A stretch of DNA of 64,000 bases from Alicyclobacillus kakegawensis NBRC 103104 (GTDB taxonomy: Bacteria > Bacillota > Bacilli > Alicyclobacillales > Alicyclobacillaceae), in the NCBI RefSeq assembly GCF_001552655.1, contig NZ_BCRP01000014.1, forward strand, positions 1-64,000, written 5' to 3'. This document shows positions 8,968 to 18,051 of the stretch, piece by piece; the first letter of the stretch is position 1; every line of letters starts with the position of its first letter. The position numbers were made by a program, and so were the translations under genes. The notes under the pieces were generated by a model that was not told the DNA's origin, ran no database searches, and saw only the letters and a program-made list of their open reading frames with translations.

Positions 8968-9060
8968 AAGATCTGTGTCGAAGAAGGCGATGTCGATTTC
9001 CTACGTGAGAGCCTAAAGGTCCCGGCCGAGCCTGTAATGAATGCCGAAGTGAATCCTTAG
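8968..9060 (+). pseudogene. Short remnant resembling the N-terminus of an IS256-type transposase
   Basis: The frame reads KICVEEGDVDFLRESLKVPAEPVMNAEVNP and then a stop. The pattern DFLRE-x-L then AE-x-VM-x-AEV resembles the conserved start of IS256 (Mutator) transposases. Nothing downstream continues the protein. The rest of the 300-bp gap 8888-9188 holds no feature I can identify. Confidence 0.35.
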
Positions 9061-9188
9061 GGCTTGAAGTAACGGTGCAGCCATTGGCGCCCCCATATTT
9101 TTAGGACAAGCGTCGCACAATGGCTCGCTTCACCCGTCACGCCCTCGGCGCCCAGCCTCGGCCCATGCGTCCCGAACAAGCTCGTGAG

Positions 9189-10019
9189 CTAACCATCCCC
9201 ATGCGCGCCATTCTTCAGACACCCGGATAACCCCTCTCCATCGTACCCCATGCGGCTGGAGATGGCGCGTGCCGTCTCCACAACTCGCCCGCGAACCTCG
9301 GCTATCGTCTCGGCCAAGTGCACGGTCGGCCCGAGCACCCCGACCGCGTAATTGACGCGACCGCGGACATCAAAAATGGGGGCCCCCACGCCGGCAACTC
9401 CCCGTATGGTTTCATCCATCTCCCAGTACACGCCTTCACAACGGATCCGGGCCAATCGTGACTGGGTATCGCTCACTTGGTTCAATCCTCGGCGCACGGG
9501 TTCCGGCAAGGATGGGTTCTCGTCCGACAGTTGTTCAAAACAGCGGCGCAGTTGCTCATCTGGCAAATACGCGGCCAACACCCAGCCCAGGACCCCATAC
9601 AGAAGCGGTCGGCGCTGCCCGACAAACGACGAGTATTTGAGCCCTTCGGTGACCTCGCGTCGATAGATGTAGATCATGCCGCAATGGTCACGCATGGACA
9701 TCACGACCGATTGCCGAGTGTCACGCTGTAAACTGTCCAACAACTCCTCGCACTCTTGCAAGACATCAAGCGTAGATGTGAGAATGCCTCCGTATTCCAA
9801 CAGCTTAAAACCAAGGCGATAGCGGGCCGTTTGAGAGTCATAGGAAACCAGTCCCCGGCGCTCCATCGTGTATAACATGCGATGGACGGTAGCCTTCGGC
9901 AGCCCCGTGGCTGTGGCGACCTCGTCCAAAGTGAGCGCCGGGTGCTGCGTGGTAAATGCGTCGAGAATGTCAATCGCCCTGTCCACCGAGCGGTTCAAGT
10001 GAATCTGTAATTCGCGCAT
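9189..10019 (-). CDS. IclR-family transcriptional regulator
   Basis: 276-aa regulator. A winged HTH spans about residues 10-65 (SVDRAIDILDAF, LTLDEVATATGLPKATVHRMLYTMERRGLV), followed by the IclR effector domain (about 80-255) with the GAPIFDVRGRVNYAVGVLGP motif. ATG at 10019 follows GGAG by six bases; ATG 10031 is an alternative. It lies downstream of and collinear with a flavin monooxygenase and an MFS gene, so it is a good candidate for the repressor of that aromatic-acid unit. Confidence 0.88.
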   Translation of the reverse strand: MRELQIHLNRSVDRAIDILDAFTTQHPALTLDEVATATGLPKATVHRMLYTMERRGLVSYDSQTARYRLGFKLLEYGGILTSTLDVLQECEELLDSLQRDTRQSVVMSMRDHCGMIYIYRREVTEGLKYSSFVGQRRPLLYGVLGWVLAAYLPDEQLRRCFEQLSDENPSLPEPVRRGLNQVSDTQSRLARIRCEGVYWEMDETIRGVAGVGAPIFDVRGRVNYAVGVLGPTVHLAETIAEVRGRVVETARAISSRMGYDGEGLSGCLKNGAHGDG

Positions 10020-10160
10020 ATCCTTCTCCATCGTCCATGACCGCCGCTGACCATGACGCTCTGGCAAGCGCACGCCATACAGGGCCGTTTAACATTCATC
10101 CTAGCAATTTACCATCAAATCGCAACCTGATTTCCTGATTCCCTCACTGGTGCGGACGTT

Positions 10161-11408
10161 TCATTCGCTCTCCACTGCGGGCACGTTGGCCCCATTCGGC
10201 AAGCGAGATTTCACCTTGCGCAGATTCGATTCCCGCATGGCAAACCCAACTAAAGCGGCAAGGAAGGGTCCTGCAGCCGCTATCCACATTACGATGGGCA
10301 GCCCGTAGACATCTGCCAACGCCCCGGCGACCGCGGGCGTGGCTGCCGCCCCTATCATCTCGCCGACACTCATACTCAGCGCGCTGGCGGTCGCGGCTAA
10401 CCGCTCTGGAACCGTTTCCATGAGAACGATGTTCATGAATAAGGGGAACAATCCCTGCACCACGTTTAAGAAGAAGCCGAGTACAGCCAACATCACCCAA
10501 TCGCCATGGAACGAGTGCATCACCAGCGGTGGCAATACGGCCACAAACGAAAACAAAATCATGGTCGGCTTCCTACCCCAGTAGTCGGAAATCAAAGGTA
10601 CGAGAAAGCCCCAGAAAAACGCGCCCAGCCCCATGATGCTCATGACGTACCCCATTTGGGCCTCGCTCAAGTGGTCCACCTGGGTCAGAAACAAGGGAGC
10701 AAAAATGTTCATGACCCACAGTGCCACCATGAGACAAACGGACATGAAAACGCATACCCAAACGTTGCGATAAGAGAGGGCTTCTTGATAGGCACGCCAG
10801 TCCCAGGTTGTGGAAGACGCCTTGGCGAACCGCACCTCCCGTGTCCACCGCATCAAGACGAACGCCAGCACAAAGCTCGGCACGCTGGCCAACAGAAACG
10901 CCCAACGCCAATTGGTATGCACCGCCAGTTGGGTGACCAACAGCGGCCCCAAAGCCAAGCCGATAAGTCCAACGCCACTTTGCGCGAAGCCAAGATTCCG
11001 CCCGACGCGCTCGGGTGCCGATTCAGCCATCAACATGGCCGCACCGAGCGGATACGTCGGACCTTCACCTGCCCCGTTGAGCAGGCGGATCAACAGCAAA
11101 GAGGTGAAAGAGGCGGCGACAGCAGACAATCCGGAGAAGACAGACGTCGCCAAAACAAACGGCACCAGCCAAGCTTTGCGCCTTCCCGACCTATCCGACA
11201 ACGCGCCAAAACACAACGCGGAAGCGTCGAACGCAAGGGTCATCCACATCATGATCTGTCCAATGGCCGCGTTGTTCAGATGGAGTTCAGGAGCCGCAAT
11301 CGGCAACAGAAACGTAATGGCAATACGGTCCAGGAAGACGAACCCCAAGACCAAAAAGACAAACCAAGTCAAGCGCAGCTCATAGTGCCGTGTATGCGCG
11401 CGTACCAT
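10161..11408 (-). CDS. MFS transporter (anion:cation symporter type)
   Basis: 415-aa permease with about 12 helices and the loop 2-3 motif GALSDRSGRRKAW. The helix-4 segment RLLNGAGEGPTYPLGAAM resembles aromatic-acid and glucarate/phthalate symporters. ATG at 11408 follows GAGGAGGGG closely. It sits 22 bases downstream of the flavin monooxygenase gene and is probably cotranscribed with it, importing its hydroxybenzoate-type substrate. Substrate is inferred. Confidence 0.85.
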   Translation of the reverse strand: MVRAHTRHYELRLTWFVFLVLGFVFLDRIAITFLLPIAAPELHLNNAAIGQIMMWMTLAFDASALCFGALSDRSGRRKAWLVPFVLATSVFSGLSAVAASFTSLLLIRLLNGAGEGPTYPLGAAMLMAESAPERVGRNLGFAQSGVGLIGLALGPLLVTQLAVHTNWRWAFLLASVPSFVLAFVLMRWTREVRFAKASSTTWDWRAYQEALSYRNVWVCVFMSVCLMVALWVMNIFAPLFLTQVDHLSEAQMGYVMSIMGLGAFFWGFLVPLISDYWGRKPTMILFSFVAVLPPLVMHSFHGDWVMLAVLGFFLNVVQGLFPLFMNIVLMETVPERLAATASALSMSVGEMIGAAATPAVAGALADVYGLPIVMWIAAAGPFLAALVGFAMRESNLRKVKSRLPNGANVPAVESE

Positions 11409-11430
11409 CAAACCCCTCCTCGGAAATTTC

Positions 11431-12684
11431 TCAGACGGTATCCGCCGTCTGGGTTGTTGCTGGGGATTGGAGCGGGTTAAAACCATAAATCCACTCCACA
11501 TACTGAAAGTCATCGGGGGCCCGGTTGCTCAAGATGGTATTGCGCAACAAGACCGCCGTGGCGTCGCGCGTGTGGATGATGTCTCCCCACACACGGACAC
11601 TGGTTTGAATGCGGGATGTCCGTGGAATCCGCTGCTGTTGGTAGAGAGCAAACGCTTTCTCCATATCCGGTGTGAAGTCTTTCACAGCTTCAGCCAGACA
11701 AGCCGCGTCCTCAATGGCTTGACAGGCCCCCTGCGCCATGTACTGGTACATAGGGTGAGCCGCGTCGCCCAGCAAGGTGATGCGGCCATCTGTCCAGTTT
11801 GGAATCGGTTCGCGGTCATTCATGACCCAGTGCCTGTCTGTATGAATGTTGCGCAGAGCCTCCTTCACCCTTGGAGCGCACATGCTGAAATGCTCAAACA
11901 ATTCTTCCGGAGTTCCCCACTCGGGTTCGCCGTTCAAAAATCGAGAACTTTCAAACACCGCAACTTGGTTATACAATTCTCCCCGACGAATCGGATATTG
12001 CACAAAATGCATGCCTGGCCCAATCCACATCACCACGTCGTCCAACCACGGGTGCTCCGTTGCTTGTTCGATGGGCAAGGTACCACGATAGGCGACATAC
12101 CCCTTACAGACGGGATCATCTTTGTGAATGAGACCTCTGGTCGCCGACCACAGACCATCAGCCGCAATCACGGCTTTGCCAATAAACTCATTGCCGTTGT
12201 CACAAACCACACGCGCACCGCCGGGAATGTTCTCCACCCGCTCGACGGTGTGATTGGGAAGCAAATGCACGCGTTCTGAATCTTTACACGCCTGGAGAAG
12301 CACGTCGAGCAAGTCCGAGCGATGCGCAACAAGATATGGGTAGCCGAAATGCGCACGGAAAGACTCTCCGAGGTCGAGCACCCCGAGTTCCCGTTCGGCA
12401 ATCGCGTCTAAGAGAACCAATCTATGCGGGAAGAAAGCCACCTCCGACAGGGCATCGTAGACCCCGAGCCAATCGAGCACACGCACCGCGTTGGGCCCCA
12501 ATTGCAGGCCCGCGCCAATCTCGCGAAACTCGTGAGCCTTCTCGAAAACCCACACATCCTGCCCGGCGCGAGCCAAAGCCAAGCCCGCGCTCAGCCCCCC
12601 AATACCCCCGCCGACAACCAAAAGTGCTCCTGTTTGCGTCGTAGTCGTCTTGACCCTCTCCTCTACCGTAGATTTCCCACTCAA
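11431..12684 (-). CDS. FAD-dependent aromatic hydroxylase, 3-hydroxybenzoate 6-hydroxylase/salicylate hydroxylase-like
   Basis: 417-aa class A flavin monooxygenase. The N-terminal dinucleotide fold is LLVVGGGIGGLSAGLALARAG (residues 21-41), and the second FAD motif is ITLLGDAAHPM with YMAQGACQAIEDA after it. That segment is typical of salicylate 1-hydroxylases and 3-hydroxybenzoate 6-hydroxylases, which use NAD(P)H and O2. The only in-frame start giving a complete fold is GTG at 12684, without a clear ribosome binding site. It heads the unit hydroxylase - MFS - IclR. The ring-cleavage enzyme that would follow is not in the window. Confidence 0.82.
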   Translation of the reverse strand: MSGKSTVEERVKTTTTQTGALLVVGGGIGGLSAGLALARAGQDVWVFEKAHEFREIGAGLQLGPNAVRVLDWLGVYDALSEVAFFPHRLVLLDAIAERELGVLDLGESFRAHFGYPYLVAHRSDLLDVLLQACKDSERVHLLPNHTVERVENIPGGARVVCDNGNEFIGKAVIAADGLWSATRGLIHKDDPVCKGYVAYRGTLPIEQATEHPWLDDVVMWIGPGMHFVQYPIRRGELYNQVAVFESSRFLNGEPEWGTPEELFEHFSMCAPRVKEALRNIHTDRHWVMNDREPIPNWTDGRITLLGDAAHPMYQYMAQGACQAIEDAACLAEAVKDFTPDMEKAFALYQQQRIPRTSRIQTSVRVWGDIIHTRDATAVLLRNTILSNRAPDDFQYVEWIYGFNPLQSPATTQTADTV

Positions 12685-12787
12685 ACCTATGCCAGGACCT
12701 GTTCAATACCCGGCGAAAGCGGATTCAATCGGCACAAGGATTGGCCGTGCCGTCGGAAGCAATCTCCCTTCCCAGTCTCTCAGCTTC

Positions 12788-12825
12788 ATGTCATTTAGTG
12801 ATATAATAATATCACTAAATGACAT
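12788..12825. promoter_or_regulatory. 38-bp perfect inverted repeat, operator at transcription start
   Basis: Arms of 17 bp (ATGTCATTTAGTGATAT and its complement) flank a 4-base centre. The element begins where transcription from the promoter at 12831-12860 should start, and lies 100 bases before the hydroxylase start codon. This is a typical repressor-roadblock position. The IclR protein of the same unit is the obvious candidate ligand, by inference. Confidence 0.6.
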
Positions 12826-12830
12826 TCATT

Positions 12831-12860
12831 ATTTTATGGCAAGAGCAAACGGTAGATCAA
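12831..12860 (-). promoter_or_regulatory. Sigma-A-type promoter of hydroxylase-MFS-IclR unit
   Basis: On the minus strand TTGATC (12855-12860) and TAAAAT (12831-12836) are separated by 18 bp. The palindromic operator starts directly downstream. Confidence 0.5.
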
Positions 12861-12932
12861 CTCCGCCAAGAGGGTATGGAACAAAAAGTCTATAGAATCT
12901 GTCGTCAGGAAAGTGGAACCCTATAAGCACAC

Positions 12933-12958
12933 AAAAAAAGGACCATCGGTAGATGGTC
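12933..12958 (-). terminator. Rho-independent terminator of the quinol oxidase/heme A operon
   Basis: On the minus strand a 7-bp perfect stem (GACCATC/GATGGTC, 4-base loop) is followed by C and seven T. It lies 105 bases after the ctaA stop codon and before the divergently organised promoter region. Confidence 0.75.
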
Positions 12959-12984
12959 ACACATTTGTGAACGTACAATTTGAT

Positions 12985-13012
12985 AGCCGAAGGCCGCATC
13001 CTTCGACTCTGG
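12985..13012 (-). repeat. Hairpin repeat, copy 1
   Basis: The minus strand carries AGTCGAAGG, ATGCGG, CCTTCGGCT, a 9-bp hairpin with one G-T pair. A near-identical hairpin lies at 19351-19379 on the plus strand, so inverted copies flank the oxidase operon. No T-run follows this copy. Confidence 0.5.
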
Positions 13013-13062
13013 TTTCACCCGCAGGCTTTCACTGTTTGCGGGGCGTCATCCGTCCAGCAACC

Positions 13063-14064
13063 TTATCCCCCGTGGCGCCCCTCCCGCCTTGCCGCCAACG
13101 CCAAGTAACAGACCGTCGCAAACAGGAACGAAACCACGGTCACATGCAGCAGGAACGCCCAGGGCGCTATGTGCGCGGCGATGAGGATGCCGCCGGATAC
13201 CGCCTGGAGCAGCACCAGCACGAGGAACCAACGGCTGGCCGTGTGCAGCTCCGGCCGCCACCCTTTGAGCGGCCGCGTCAGCCGCCACAGGTACCCGGCG
13301 AGTATCAGCATGCCAAGCGCGACGCTGCGGTGAAGCACGTCCAACCAAAAGGCGTCCCCCGAGAGGGCCGGTGATTCCAGCGGGATGGGCCAGCCCTTGA
13401 ACGAGGCCCCCCATCCGGTGTTCGCCGCGTAAGCGCCGATGTACAGCGCGACGTACACGTACAGCGCCGCACCCACAGACCAGCGAGCCACCCGCAGCCG
13501 GAGCGACTGGACAGAGGCGGCCTCAGGGCTGGAGGCGATGGCGGCGGGATAGGGCCCTGGACCAGACCTTTTGGCCGCGCCCGGCCACAGGAAGATGACC
13601 AGCAAAAACGTGCCGACAAAGGACAAAATGGCAATGGTGACGTGGGCCGCCATGACAGCCGATGGATTGACAAACAGGACCGCCAGAGCGCCAAGGGTGG
13701 CCTCCAGCACAATGCCCGCGCACAGAAGCCCCAGACACAGCATCAGGGTGCGGTTCTTGCGCGCGTAACGCAACAAGGCCACGGCGAGCCAAACAAACAG
13801 CACCATATCAAGCAGGACGGCCAGCCTGTGCGAATACTCGATAACCACCGCCGAGGACCAGCGGCTGGGCACCAGCTGTCCGTCGCAAAGCGGCCAGTTG
13901 CGACCGCACCCCAGGGCCGATCCGGTCACCGTATCGAGAAAGCCCAGCGTGTTGACCAAAAAGACGCAGAGAAACGCGGCCAAGCTCAGTTGCCACAGAC
14001 GCTTCTGCGCATCTCCCGCCCGCCTGCCCGGCTTCGCCCCGGCCGATCCGAACGTTACCGCCAT
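13063..14064 (-). CDS. ctaA: Heme A synthase
   Basis: 333-aa polytopic membrane enzyme that oxidises heme O to heme A. Two four-helix halves are visible. The first has the extracytoplasmic GCGRNWPLCDGQLVPS loop (family cysteine pair) and the heme-ligand EYSHRLAVLL segment; the second has DVLHRSVALGML. ATG at 14064 follows AAGGAGGAGAGG. Being last in the operon behind oxidase and ctaB genes, it supplies heme A for the same enzyme. Confidence 0.93.
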   Translation of the reverse strand: MAVTFGSAGAKPGRRAGDAQKRLWQLSLAAFLCVFLVNTLGFLDTVTGSALGCGRNWPLCDGQLVPSRWSSAVVIEYSHRLAVLLDMVLFVWLAVALLRYARKNRTLMLCLGLLCAGIVLEATLGALAVLFVNPSAVMAAHVTIAILSFVGTFLLVIFLWPGAAKRSGPGPYPAAIASSPEAASVQSLRLRVARWSVGAALYVYVALYIGAYAANTGWGASFKGWPIPLESPALSGDAFWLDVLHRSVALGMLILAGYLWRLTRPLKGWRPELHTASRWFLVLVLLQAVSGGILIAAHIAPWAFLLHVTVVSFLFATVCYLALAARREGRHGG

Positions 14065-14077
14065 GCTCCTCTCCTCC

Positions 14078-14995
14078 TTACATCAGCGCCGCCGCGGCCA
14101 GCGCCAGAAACACCACGGGCAGGTAGACGAGCGAAAGCAAGAACGTGCGCCGCGCCCACTGCGCCGGCTGAGTCTGCGTCCGCCAGAGCATCACGTGCGC
14201 CGCCAGGAATGCGGCTCCACAGGCAAGAGCCACCGCTTCATACGGCCAGGGATGGCTCAGCGCAGCGTACGGCAACGCCGAGACAGCAATCAGCAAACAC
14301 GTGTACCCAATCATCTGGATAATCGTTGCTTTTGCCCCGCGCACCGTCGGCATCATCGGGATGCCCGCGGTGGCATAGTCGCAGTTGCGGTACAGGGCGA
14401 GCCCCCAGAAATGGGAGGGCGTCCAGAGAAAGACGATGCCGAACATCACCCAGGCCGGCCAGTCGAGGTGTCCGGTCACCGCCGCCCAACCGACAAGCGG
14501 GGGAAAAGCGCCGGCACCGCCGCCCACGACGATGTTCTGCGGGGTGCTGCGTTTCAGTCCCATCGTATAGACCACGGCGTAATAGACATAGCCGGCGGCG
14601 GCCAGGAGCGCGGACAGACCGTTGACCAGGGCCCCCAGCCAGGCCACTCCCGCCACACCGAGCGCCAGCCCGAGCAGCAGCGCGTGCCGCGCCGGCACCA
14701 GGCCCTGCGGCAGCGGCCGGTTCGCCGTGCGCTTCATGATGCCGTCGATGTCCCGGTCATACCACATGTTGACGGCCGCCGATCCGCCCGCTGTCAGCGC
14801 CAGGCCCACGAGTGCGGCAAGAGCAAGCCGGGGCGCGGGCCACCGCTGGCCGGCCCAGACCATCGCGCAAAACTCGGTGAACAGAAGCAGCGCCAAAATC
14901 CGCGGCTTCGTCAGCTCCAGGTAGGCGCGAAGCCGCTCGGCTGCTCCAGGCAAGGCGCGAATTTCCCCCGCGTTAGCGGCTACCCGCGACGTCAT
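14078..14995 (-). CDS. ctaB: Protoheme IX farnesyltransferase (heme O synthase)
   Basis: 305-aa UbiA-family prenyltransferase. It shows ELTKPRILALLLFTEF, the first Asp-rich motif NMWYDRDIDGIMKRTANRPLP (about residues 96-116) and further helices typical of CtaB/CyoE. It farnesylates protoheme to heme O, the substrate of CtaA. The start is ATG 14995 or the adjacent GTG 14998; a GGAGGGGG site lies 11-14 bases upstream. The spacing to ctaA is 13 bases. Confidence 0.93.
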   Translation of the reverse strand: MTSRVAANAGEIRALPGAAERLRAYLELTKPRILALLLFTEFCAMVWAGQRWPAPRLALAALVGLALTAGGSAAVNMWYDRDIDGIMKRTANRPLPQGLVPARHALLLGLALGVAGVAWLGALVNGLSALLAAAGYVYYAVVYTMGLKRSTPQNIVVGGGAGAFPPLVGWAAVTGHLDWPAWVMFGIVFLWTPSHFWGLALYRNCDYATAGIPMMPTVRGAKATIIQMIGYTCLLIAVSALPYAALSHPWPYEAVALACGAAFLAAHVMLWRTQTQPAQWARRTFLLSLVYLPVVFLALAAAALM

Positions 14996-15017
14996 CACAA
15001 GCCATACCCCCTCCGGC

Positions 15018-15353
15018 TCAGGCCACCATGTAATGGAACGACATCGCCCACAGGGAACCCGCGACAAAGACCACAGTGAAGAAGAACGCCATCGCGATCG
15101 CCAGCGAATGCACCGGCGGCCCATCCCCTTTGGTGATGTGCATGAACAGGAACAACTGGACCCCTATCTGCAGCACTGCCAGGGCCAACAGGATGAGGAC
15201 GAGCGGGCCGCCGTGCAGACCGTGCGCAAACACCGCCCACAGCGCCGCCAGAGTCAGCACGACGGACAACACGTACCCCAGCACGTACTGGCCAATGCCG
15301 TGCTGCGGCTTGCCCGCCTGAACAGGCTTGCCCATCTCCATGTGCGCTTGCAT
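15018..15353 (-). CDS. qoxD: Cytochrome aa3 quinol oxidase subunit IV
   Basis: 111-aa protein with three predicted membrane helices and the CyoD/QoxD signature QIGVQLFLFMHI near residues 62-73. It is a small structural subunit of the heme-copper oxidase. It overlaps or abuts the subunit III stop (TGA at 15355-15357). The subunit IV genes of cytochrome c and quinol oxidases look alike; the quinol type is chosen from subunit II. Confidence 0.85.
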   Translation of the reverse strand: MQAHMEMGKPVQAGKPQHGIGQYVLGYVLSVVLTLAALWAVFAHGLHGGPLVLILLALAVLQIGVQLFLFMHITKGDGPPVHSLAIAMAFFFTVVFVAGSLWAMSFHYMVA

Positions 15354-15354
15354 C

Positions 15355-15987
15355 TCACATCACCATCCCCGTCAGGTAAACCACCGTGAAGATAAACACC
15401 CAGACCACATCGAGGAAGTGCCAGTACAGGCCGACGTTGAACACCTTGCGCGCTGTCTGCGGCGTGATGCCCCAGCGCAGCACCTGAATCAGGATAGCCG
15501 CCATCCAGACAATACCCAGCGACACGTGGCATCCGTGCGTCCCGACGAGCGTAAAGAACGCCGAGAGGAAGGCGCTGGTCGACATCGTGGCGCCGATGTG
15601 CACGTCGTGGATGAACTCCTGTACCTCCAAACCGATGAAGGCCAGACCCAGCAGTATGGTGATGAACAGCCAGACGGCCACCGACTTGCTGCGTTGGTGC
15701 TGCATCTCGTATGTGGCAATGCCGCCGGTGAAACTGCTGGTGAGCAGAATGAACGTCTCCGCTTCAAACCCGGGCACATCAAACAGGGTGCGCGCCGTCG
15801 GCCCGCCGGCGGTGTGCGTGTGCAGGAGCACGTACGTCGCGAACAGGCAGGCAAACAGCAGCATGTCGGTGGCCAGGAACAGCCAGAAACCGAAGATCTT
15901 GAGCGACTCGCTCGGTTGGCTGTACTCAATGGTCTTCGCCTCGGCGTCCTCATGCGCCCGCGGGCGCTCCAGCGTCATGATGGACAT
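15355..15987 (-). CDS. qoxC: Cytochrome aa3 quinol oxidase subunit III
   Basis: 210-aa membrane protein with five predicted helices. Family segments are KIFGFWLFLATDMLLFACLFATY, HDVHIGATMSTSAF, LVGTHGCHVSLGI and the C-terminal YWHFLDVVWVFIFTVVYL. The length matches QoxC/CyoC. ATG follows GGGAGG by ten bases, three bases after the subunit I stop. Confidence 0.92.
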   Translation of the reverse strand: MSIMTLERPRAHEDAEAKTIEYSQPSESLKIFGFWLFLATDMLLFACLFATYVLLHTHTAGGPTARTLFDVPGFEAETFILLTSSFTGGIATYEMQHQRSKSVAVWLFITILLGLAFIGLEVQEFIHDVHIGATMSTSAFLSAFFTLVGTHGCHVSLGIVWMAAILIQVLRWGITPQTARKVFNVGLYWHFLDVVWVFIFTVVYLTGMVM

Positions 15988-15990
15988 TGT

Positions 15991-17961
15991 TCACAACCTC
16001 CCGGACAGCGCCTCAGTGCGACGGATCTCGTCCGCGCTGAGGTCGTGTTCGTCGTGCAGTTCAAACGAGCGGGCCAACAGGCAAACCGCGACACCCAGGA
16101 GCGCCAGGGCAGCCAGGACGTACCACTCGAACACGAAGCCCAGCCCCGCGAAGAAGAAGCAGACGCCGAGCAAAAACGGACGCGCGCTGTTGTTGGGCAT
16201 GTGGATGGGACGGATATCGCTGGCCGCCGGCCGCAACTCGCCAGTCCGGCCCTGCTCCTTCAGCGTCGCCCACATGTCCCTGTCGGTGACGTGCGGGATG
16301 ACGGCAAAGTTGTAGTGCGGCACCGGCGACGGCAGCGACCACTCCAATGTGCGAGCATCCCAGATGTCGCCGGTCACGTCGCGCTTGCCGTACTTGATGC
16401 TGTACAACACCTGCACAACGATGAACAGGAAGCCAAGTCCCATGATGTAGGCGCCGATGGTGGAGATGAAGTTGAGCGTGCCCCAACCGAGATCGGCCGG
16501 ATAGGTGTACATGCGGCGCTGCATACCCATGAACCCGAGGGCGTACTGCGGCATGAAGCAGACGTAAAAACCGATGTTGAACAGCCAGAACGCCCAGCGG
16601 CCAATCCGTTCATCCAGTTGAAAGCCAAACATTTTCGGCCACCAGTAGTACATGCCGGCCAGCATCCCGAAGACGACGCCGCCGATGAGCGCCTGGTGGA
16701 AGTGGGCAACCAGGAAGTAGCTGTTGTGGTACTGGTAATCGGCTGGCGCGGCCGCCAGCATGACGCCCGTGGCCCCCGCAATCGCGAAGCAGACGATGAA
16801 CGCCAGCGTCCACAGCATCGGCAAGGTCAGGCGAATCCGCCCGCGATACATCGTGAACAGCCAGTTGAACATCTTGACACCTGTGGGGATGCCCACGGCC
16901 ATCGTCGACACAGCGAAGAAGCTGTTCACGTCCGGCCCGGCTCCCATGGTGAAAAAGTGGTGCACCCAGGTCAAATCGCCGATGACGGTGATGGCCATGA
17001 GCGAGGCCACCATCGACTTGTAGCCGAAGATCTCCTTGCGCGAGAAGGTGGCCACCACTTCTGAGTAGACGCCAAACGCCACCAGGACGACGATGTACAC
17101 CTCCGGGTGACCCCAGACCCAGAACAGGTTGATGAACATCATCGGGTTGCCGCCCTGCGCAATCGTGAAGAAGTGCGCGCCGAACAGGCGGTCAAACAAG
17201 AGCAGCGCCAACGCCACATTCAGTGCCGGGAACGCCGTCAGGATGACGATGCTCGAGGCCAGCACCGCCCACGAGAACAGCGGCACCTTCATCATCGTCA
17301 TGCCCGGAGCCCGCATCTTGAGGATGGTGGCGATGAAATTGATGCCTGTGCCCAGCGTCCCAATGCCAGAAATCAACAACGACACCAGGTAGTAATTCTC
17401 GCCCGGCCCTTTGTCAAAGCCAAGCTCCGTCAGTGGCGGATAACTGGTCCAGCCCGCGTCGGGCGATCCGCCAAACACAAAGGAGATGTTGAACAAAAAC
17501 GCGGCAAAAAAGAACAGCCAGAAGCTGATGGCGTTCAAGTATGGAAACGCCACGTCGCGCGCGCCGATTTGCAGCGGCACCGCGATGTTGAACAAGGCGA
17601 AGATGAACGGCATGGCCATGAACAAGATCATGATGGTGCCGTGCGTCGTGAAGATCTGGTCGTAATGCTCCGCGTCCAGAAAATGATTGTTCGGCTCCGC
17701 CAACTGCGTGCGTATGAGCAGCGCGTCGACCCCGCCACGGAAGAACATCAAGAGCGCGCACACCAGGTACATGATGCCGATTTTCTTGTGGTCCACCGTG
17801 GTCAACCACTCGCGCCACAGCCACTTCCACTTCTTCAGGTAGGTCAAGGCGAAGACAATACCGATGATGGTCAAGAGGATGAGCACGTCTGAACCCCAAA
17901 TCAGCGGCCCCTCGCGCCACATCAGGTAGGTATCGCCGAAGTGGCGTATTGCCTCCCACAT
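15991..17961 (-). CDS. qoxB: Cytochrome aa3 quinol oxidase subunit I
   Basis: 656-aa catalytic subunit with about 15 helices. Visible ligands are His107 and His422 (low-spin heme), His420 (heme a3), and His285, His334 and His335 (CuB). Tyr289 is the cross-link partner of His285. The D-channel glutamate is present (GHPEVY, Glu287), as is the K-channel lysine (FGYKSMV, Lys315), so it is A-type. The length and the N-terminal extension before WLTTVDHKKIGIMY agree with QoxB. It reduces O2 at the heme a3-CuB site and pumps protons. Confidence 0.95.
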   Translation of the reverse strand: MWEAIRHFGDTYLMWREGPLIWGSDVLILLTIIGIVFALTYLKKWKWLWREWLTTVDHKKIGIMYLVCALLMFFRGGVDALLIRTQLAEPNNHFLDAEHYDQIFTTHGTIMILFMAMPFIFALFNIAVPLQIGARDVAFPYLNAISFWLFFFAAFLFNISFVFGGSPDAGWTSYPPLTELGFDKGPGENYYLVSLLISGIGTLGTGINFIATILKMRAPGMTMMKVPLFSWAVLASSIVILTAFPALNVALALLLFDRLFGAHFFTIAQGGNPMMFINLFWVWGHPEVYIVVLVAFGVYSEVVATFSRKEIFGYKSMVASLMAITVIGDLTWVHHFFTMGAGPDVNSFFAVSTMAVGIPTGVKMFNWLFTMYRGRIRLTLPMLWTLAFIVCFAIAGATGVMLAAAPADYQYHNSYFLVAHFHQALIGGVVFGMLAGMYYWWPKMFGFQLDERIGRWAFWLFNIGFYVCFMPQYALGFMGMQRRMYTYPADLGWGTLNFISTIGAYIMGLGFLFIVVQVLYSIKYGKRDVTGDIWDARTLEWSLPSPVPHYNFAVIPHVTDRDMWATLKEQGRTGELRPAASDIRPIHMPNNSARPFLLGVCFFFAGLGFVFEWYVLAALALLGVAVCLLARSFELHDEHDLSADEIRRTEALSGRL

Positions 17962-18051
17962 CTCTCGTTCACGCTCCTTCTGGTTCCAATCTCTGCCCTT
18001 CGTCCCGTCTCCTCACGGGGTCATGGCTTGCCGGTCGCGTTCCCAACTGTG

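Noticed and set aside
12788-12825. CRP/FNR-type binding site in the 38-bp palindrome
   Set aside because: GTGA and TCAC are separated by 10 bases rather than the 6 needed for CRP/FNR.
12819-12926. A 35-codon plus-strand frame beginning in the large palindrome
   Set aside because: No ribosome binding site, and it overlaps the hydroxylase promoter and operator; no family recognised.
15328-17064. A 578-codon plus-strand frame opposite the oxidase subunit genes
   Set aside because: Shadow of qoxB and qoxC; those have all catalytic residues in the other strand.
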